A stretch of 64,000 nucleotides of DNA, taken from UBA1715 sp045615765. GTDB lineage: Bacteria; Bacteroidota; Bacteroidia; Bacteroidales; UBA1715. Where the stretch lies: positions 19,211 to 83,210 of the forward strand of contig JAZLFM010000014.1 in NCBI GenBank assembly GCA_045615765.1, written 5' to 3'. A model generated the notes under the pieces. That model had not been told where the DNA came from. It searched no databases and worked only from the letters and a program-made list of their open reading frames with translations. Shown here piece after piece: positions 60,325 to 64,000 of the stretch (position 1 is its first letter; the number at the start of each line of letters is the position of its first letter). The position numbers and the translations under genes were made by a program.

Positions 60325-61203
60325 TTAAATCTGCTCCATTAATTTCTGTGCAATCTGCTGTGAAATATGTTCCTGAAGATTTTCGTCTGCGACTTTCTGC
60401 AAAACATCGTTTGCAAAGCCTGCTACCAACAATTTTGTGGCCATCTGTCTATTGATTCCGCGCGCCTGCATATACCACAATGCTTCCGCATCGATTTGTC
60501 CGGTGCTACTTCCATGTGTACAAACCACATCGTCGGCATAGATTTCCAACTGCGGTTCGCTATGAATATGTGCTGTCTTAGAAAGCAACATATTTCTATT
60601 TTGTTGCTTAGCCAATGTTTTTTGTGCATCGCGGGCTACATACACTAAGCCATAAAAAGATCCTTTACCTTCTTCATCGGCAATACCACGGAATAATTCT
60701 TCGGTTTCGCAATTTCCTGTTTGATGATTCACACGTGTAGCGATAGAATAAGATTCTTGTTTACTTGGGAAAAACACGCCATACAAATTCGTATTTGCTT
60801 GGTCGCCATTCTTTTCGACTAACAATTCTACAGAATCCTTCTGACCAGCCAACTGGAACATTCCACTAGTATAGACGCTATAAGATTCTTGTTTCACAAC
60901 AATCTTTTGAGCAGAGTCTGCACATTGAACAATATAGTTTGTACAATGAGCATTTTCATTACACACTATCGTAATTTCTGAATCTGCATTTTGTTCGAAA
61001 CAAGTATAGAATATGATTTCTGCATGTTTCTCCACAACAACGGTCAAAGATGTTTTTCCAGAGAAACATAAACAAACGCGTTGTTTTCCCGAAAAAGAAA
61101 GAGATTTTCCGCTTGCATCAATTCGATGAACCGCATCAAATTCCGTAGAAGCGAAAGAATCCACCAACAAGGTTTGTACTATTGGATTTACTTGTTCTCC
61201 CAT
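60325..61203 (-). CDS. sufD: Fe-S assembly protein SufD (short form)
   Basis: Scaffold partner of SufB-SufC in iron-sulfur cluster assembly. 292 residues against about 420-450 for typical SufD; the N-terminal domain seems to be missing, leaving the beta-helix core. The C-terminal hallmark DDVVCTHGSSTGQIDAEALWYMQARGI is intact, including the conserved Cys-Thr-His. It overlaps sufC by 16 bases. No sufB lies next to it. Confidence 0.88.
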   Translation of the reverse strand: MGEQVNPIVQTLLVDSFASTEFDAVHRIDASGKSLSFSGKQRVCLCFSGKTSLTVVVEKHAEIIFYTCFEQNADSEITIVCNENAHCTNYIVQCADSAQKIVVKQESYSVYTSGMFQLAGQKDSVELLVEKNGDQANTNLYGVFFPSKQESYSIATRVNHQTGNCETEELFRGIADEEGKGSFYGLVYVARDAQKTLAKQQNRNMLLSKTAHIHSEPQLEIYADDVVCTHGSSTGQIDAEALWYMQARGINRQMATKLLVAGFANDVLQKVADENLQEHISQQIAQKLMEQI

Positions 61204-61952
61204 TCCGAGTCATTTTTTGTAATCCATTCGTAACCTTTTTCTTCCAACTCAAGCGCCAACGATTTGTCTCCTGTTTTTATAATTCTTCCGTCATACAAAA
61301 TATGTACAACATCAGGAACAATATAATCAAGCAAGCGTTGATAGTGAGTAATCACTATATATGAATTTTCCGGTGTTTTCAATTTATTAACACCTTCAGA
61401 CACAATACGTAAGGCGTCAATATCAAGGCCACTATCCGTTTCGTCAAGAATAGATAGTTTTGGTTCCAACATTGCCATTTGGAAAATGTCGTTTTTCTTC
61501 TTTTCACCACCAGAATACCCTTCGTTCACCGAACGGCCCGACAATTTTGAAGGCAAACCAACAAGTTCGCTATTTTTCTTCATCATCTTTAGGAACTCTG
61601 TTGGCGATGGAGGTTCTATACCTAAATATTTACACTTCGACTCAATGGCAGCTTTCATAAAGTTAGTCATTGTTATTCCTGGTATTTCTACCGGATATTG
61701 AAATGCAAGGAACAATCCCTCGCAAGCACGCTGATCTGCCGAAAGCTGTAACAAATCCTTTCCGTTGAACAAAACTTCACCTTCTGTCACTTCATACAAA
61801 TCACGACCAGCAAGCACGCTCGAAAGTGTACTTTTTCCTGAGCCATTAGGACCCATGATTGCATGAACTTCGCCAGGATTTATGGTCAAGTTAATACCCT
61901 TTAAGATTTCTTTGCCGTCTATCGAGGCGTGGAGGTTTTTAATTGTCAACAT
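61188..61952 (-). CDS. sufC: Fe-S assembly ATPase SufC
   Basis: 254 residues. Walker A MGPNGSGKST (33-42), signature YSGGEKKKNDIFQMA, Walker B LSILDETDSGLD and an H-loop VITHYQRLL are present. The ETDSGLD form is specific to SufC. It is the first gene of its transcript, with a promoter box 29 bases upstream, so sufB is not in this operon. Confidence 0.96.
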   Translation of the reverse strand: MLTIKNLHASIDGKEILKGINLTINPGEVHAIMGPNGSGKSTLSSVLAGRDLYEVTEGEVLFNGKDLLQLSADQRACEGLFLAFQYPVEIPGITMTNFMKAAIESKCKYLGIEPPSPTEFLKMMKKNSELVGLPSKLSGRSVNEGYSGGEKKKNDIFQMAMLEPKLSILDETDSGLDIDALRIVSEGVNKLKTPENSYIVITHYQRLLDYIVPDVVHILYDGRIIKTGDKSLALELEEKGYEWITKNDSEWENK

Positions 61953-61980
61953 ATTAGGTTTCTATTTTCCAAACACGATA

Positions 61981-61988
61981 CAAAAGTA
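61981..61988 (-). promoter_or_regulatory. -7 box TACTTTTG for sufCD
   Basis: Exact TAnnTTTG on the minus strand, 29 bases before the sufC ATG. Confidence 0.55.
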
Positions 61989-62021
61989 TGAATTTTTCTA
62001 TTTTACCACTATCTTTTTTAT

Positions 62022-62029
62022 TATCTTTG
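62022..62029 (+). promoter_or_regulatory. -7 box TATCTTTG for the membrane AraC regulator
   Basis: Exact TAnnTTTG, 24 bases before the GTG start at 62053. Confidence 0.5.
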
Positions 62030-62052
62030 CTTGATTAGGTACAGAATAAAAA

Positions 62053-63234
62053 GTGGAAGTTTTTACAATATCATATTATATCTTACTCATAGTATTGCTT
62101 GTTTTCTCTGTAATCTTCTTTTTTGTTCCCATTCCGAAAGTCGAAAGCATCAAGAATTATAAGATTTCCCTTCGGCTTTTCTCCATTTCGTATATTTTTC
62201 TTGCATTATACTGCTACCTAAAACTTTCCCAAGAACCTCAACTGCTTGGCATTCCGTTTTTAATTGCTGCAAGTTTTCAAGCGATTGTATTAGGTTTGTC
62301 GCACGTCAATCTTGTTAATTCAACAAAAATAACACCGAAGTATGTGCTCAACCACTTTATGCCATGGTTTGGATTTATCCTATTATGGATTATCGACATT
62401 GTCTTTTCTGCACATTACCAATTAGATAGCTATCAAAAACTATTGTTTTGGAAAGCCGACAATGCGTGGCACATGTACGACATCATTCTTCGCGAAGTGT
62501 GGTTTATAGCCTACTTCATCTCGGTCATTTATTTTGGGTATCGTTATTTCCGTGAAGAGCGGAGATATAAAATGAAAGCTGAAAATTTTACATCTGAATA
62601 CGATATCGTTAACATTCCCATAGTCCACCATAGTTTTTTACTGGCTTTAGCTATTGCATGCACAACAGTGCTAATTACAAGCAGTTTAAGTTGGCTTGTG
62701 TGTACGATTTTGAATTATGTAATTTTGATTTTCTATATCGGAATGGGCGTACTATATATACAGTATCCCAAACGATATTTTGAAGTTTCTGCAATTATGT
62801 TGAACGAACTACAACATGCAATTCAACAGAAAGACACCAAAAACGAAGCGAAGCAAGAACTTACTTGGAACACAATACGAAATCAAATTATCGAAAAAAA
62901 GCTTTACCAACAAAAAGGGGTAACAATTGAGGACATTGCACAAGAAATCGGAGTAAACAGAACCTGTATTTCCAACATGGTAAATACCTACGAAAATGTA
63001 AATTTCAATAGTTTTATTAATTCCCTCAGAATTGCCGAAGCTCAAATCTTGTTACAAGAAAACAAATTGACTATTGCAGAAATTTCCGACCAAATTGGTT
63101 ACACGGAACAAGGGAATTTCAGTCGTCAATTCAAACAAATTGTTGGCTGTTCACCTTCCGCATATAGGAAAGAAAAAGAAAAGCTACATTTTACCCCCCC
63201 GATTCTACACAACATACTGATATTCAACAACTAA
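62053..63234 (+). CDS. Membrane-bound AraC-family transcriptional regulator
   Basis: 393 residues from a GTG start. The first 230 residues have about seven hydrophobic helices (e.g. IVLLVFSVIFFFVPI, FMPWFGFILLWIIDIVF, IVLVTSS-like segment near 210-225, ILNYVILIFYIGMGVLYI); the C-terminus is an AraC double HTH (TIEDIAQEIGVNRTCISNMV; TIAEISDQIGYTEQGNFSRQFKQ). It would sense a membrane signal and act on DNA nearby. A secreted-protein gene follows, 135 bases on, with a perfect inverted repeat between them. Confidence 0.88.
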   Translation: MEVFTISYYILLIVLLVFSVIFFFVPIPKVESIKNYKISLRLFSISYIFLALYCYLKLSQEPQLLGIPFLIAASFQAIVLGLSHVNLVNSTKITPKYVLNHFMPWFGFILLWIIDIVFSAHYQLDSYQKLLFWKADNAWHMYDIILREVWFIAYFISVIYFGYRYFREERRYKMKAENFTSEYDIVNIPIVHHSFLLALAIACTTVLITSSLSWLVCTILNYVILIFYIGMGVLYIQYPKRYFEVSAIMLNELQHAIQQKDTKNEAKQELTWNTIRNQIIEKKLYQQKGVTIEDIAQEIGVNRTCISNMVNTYENVNFNSFINSLRIAEAQILLQENKLTIAEISDQIGYTEQGNFSRQFKQIVGCSPSAYRKEKEKLHFTPPILHNILIFNN

Positions 63235-63278
63235 CAGAATATAATCACATAAATCCAACACATTGATTTTTTTGTAGA

Positions 63279-63317
63279 TTTATCAATTTGATTGAAACAT
63301 TTATACAAATTGATAAA
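63279..63317. promoter_or_regulatory. 12-bp inverted repeat between AraC gene and secreted protein gene
   Basis: tttatcaatttg/caaattgataaa, perfect arms with a 15-base spacer (63279-63290 and 63306-63317). AT-rich and without a T run, so an operator is more likely than a terminator. Located 45 bases past the regulator stop and 52 before the next ATG. Confidence 0.55.
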
Positions 63318-63368
63318 CACCCCTGTGAATTAAATTAGGATTTTCGCCAAAATTTTAATTCACACAAT

Positions 63369-64000
63369 ATGGATAAATATGTACAAAAGAAAACAAAAAC
63401 GAATTGGTTCAAAACCATATTCGTTTTCGTTCTATCGAGCGTTTTTAGTTTTGCTGCTTTCGCAGGAAATGAATGGGAATTAACTGATAATGAAATCGTT
63501 ATTCCTTACGATGAATATGGAGCAACAAATGCTTCAGGAGAAAGCATAGAATGGCAAGCTGGAAACCCAAGTGTTTTACCAGAAGCTGTATTTGAAGCAA
63601 CAGAAAACACGGCTTGGGTTCCTGAAGTTGGTGAAGTTTTCACCGTTACTGTAGAAGGATTCGCTGACTTTACAGGCAAGATAGCTATTTCATTGGCCGA
63701 CCGAAGAGAGGAGGTTGACTATTGGGCTACCTTGGCTAGCGAATACACAATGGATGTCGTTGAAGGAGAGAATTTCAGCGAAACTGTCACTTTCAAAATC
63801 ACACATATCGAAAAAGACGGCAACGGACTTTATGTTCCTGAATTAGTGTTTACTGCAAGACCTAACATTACTTCTACCGACCATTCTTTCTCTAAAGACG
63901 ACAAACATTTGTATTTGAACAACTTTATCGTTGAATACGCCCCTGCTAATAAATACGCAGAAGTTGTTGCTATTCCGTATTTCGTTTACGGACTTAGTTC
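63369..64000 (+). CDS. Secreted surface protein, 5' part only
   Basis: Open from the ATG at 63369 to the window end with no stop (210 codons). Signal peptide with a long charged start: MDKYVQKKTKTNWFKTIFVFVLSSVFSFAAFAGNE. The mature part is beta-strand-like and acidic (ELTDNEIVIPYDEYG ... VFTVTVEGFADFTGKIAISLAD), typical of extracellular binding modules. The gene follows the membrane AraC regulator and may be its target. Family unknown; the end lies outside the window. Confidence 0.6.
   Translation, partial: MDKYVQKKTKTNWFKTIFVFVLSSVFSFAAFAGNEWELTDNEIVIPYDEYGATNASGESIEWQAGNPSVLPEAVFEATENTAWVPEVGEVFTVTVEGFADFTGKIAISLADRREEVDYWATLASEYTMDVVEGENFSETVTFKITHIEKDGNGLYVPELVFTARPNITSTDHSFSKDDKHLYLNNFIVEYAPANKYAEVVAIPYFVYGLS

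Noticed and set aside
63235..63368. Inverted repeat as terminator of the AraC gene
   Set aside because: No T run follows and the arms are AT-rich with a long spacer; listed as a possible operator instead.

Overview
This 64 kb window comes from an AT-rich member of the Bacteroidota, most likely order Bacteroidales. The evidence is direct: (i) TAnnTTTG promoter boxes, the Bacteroidota -7 element, lie just upstream of about twenty genes; (ii) there is a type A T9SS sorting tail on a 1715-residue adhesin; (iii) many SPII lipoproteins and Bacteroidota-type families occur (AtpB with an N-terminal extension, POT transporter, membrane AraC regulator, LytS/LytTR pair); (iv) Shine-Dalgarno sites are largely absent. 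The species cannot be fixed from the sequence alone.

Layout. 1-3112: 3' part of metH. 3182-9732 (minus): one promoter upstream of asd appears to serve asd, an aroE-aroK fusion, aroA, two secreted or lipoprotein unknowns and a polysaccharide deacetylase. 9786-13233: a lamin-tail-domain secreted protein convergent with an MscS channel. 13317-15411: a probable toxin/XRE-antitoxin pair, a lipoprotein and a REP-associated transposase (RAYT). 15575-20628 (minus): atpB-E-F-H-A-G without atpD or atpC. 20740-25028 (minus): aspS, tadA, an OmpH-like protein, ubiX and an ABC ATPase. 25192-33468: TolB-like protein, Xaa-Pro aminopeptidase, LytS/LytTR pair, coiled-coil membrane protein, greA, HIT protein, deacetylase-like protein and aroC.

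33469-37252 is the first accessory region: a small protein plus retropepsin-like protease pair, then a tight operon (DUF3761 secreted peptide, TerB-like protein, coiled-coil membrane protein, vWA-like lipoprotein). Directly upstream of that operon is a structured RNA of about 170 nt that ends in a T tract. 37366-48652: lysA, tRNA-Pro, a YD-repeat secreted protein, the giant adhesin, small unknowns, a DRGH nuclease and a GH16 lipoprotein. 48710-53795 (minus): one operon of POT transporter, queH, glycosyltransferase, hddA and hddC.

53904-58519 is the second accessory region: a second copy of the small-protein/retropepsin pair, an oxidoreductase, hicAB, a UDG-like protein with a membrane protein, and a divergent XRE regulator whose start is preceded by a perfect 20-bp palindrome. 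58585-64000: glnS, sufD-sufC (no sufB), a membrane AraC regulator and the start of a secreted protein.

The genes cover aromatic amino acid synthesis (aroA, aroE-K, aroC), the aspartate family (asd, lysA, metH), ATP synthesis, Fe-S assembly and surface display. The strongest candidates for undescribed biology are the duplicated small-protein/retropepsin module, the TerB/vWA operon with its structured RNA, the XRE/UDG-like/membrane locus, and a family of GTAGRGRC-type palindromes, two copies of which lie in frame inside the RAYT gene.
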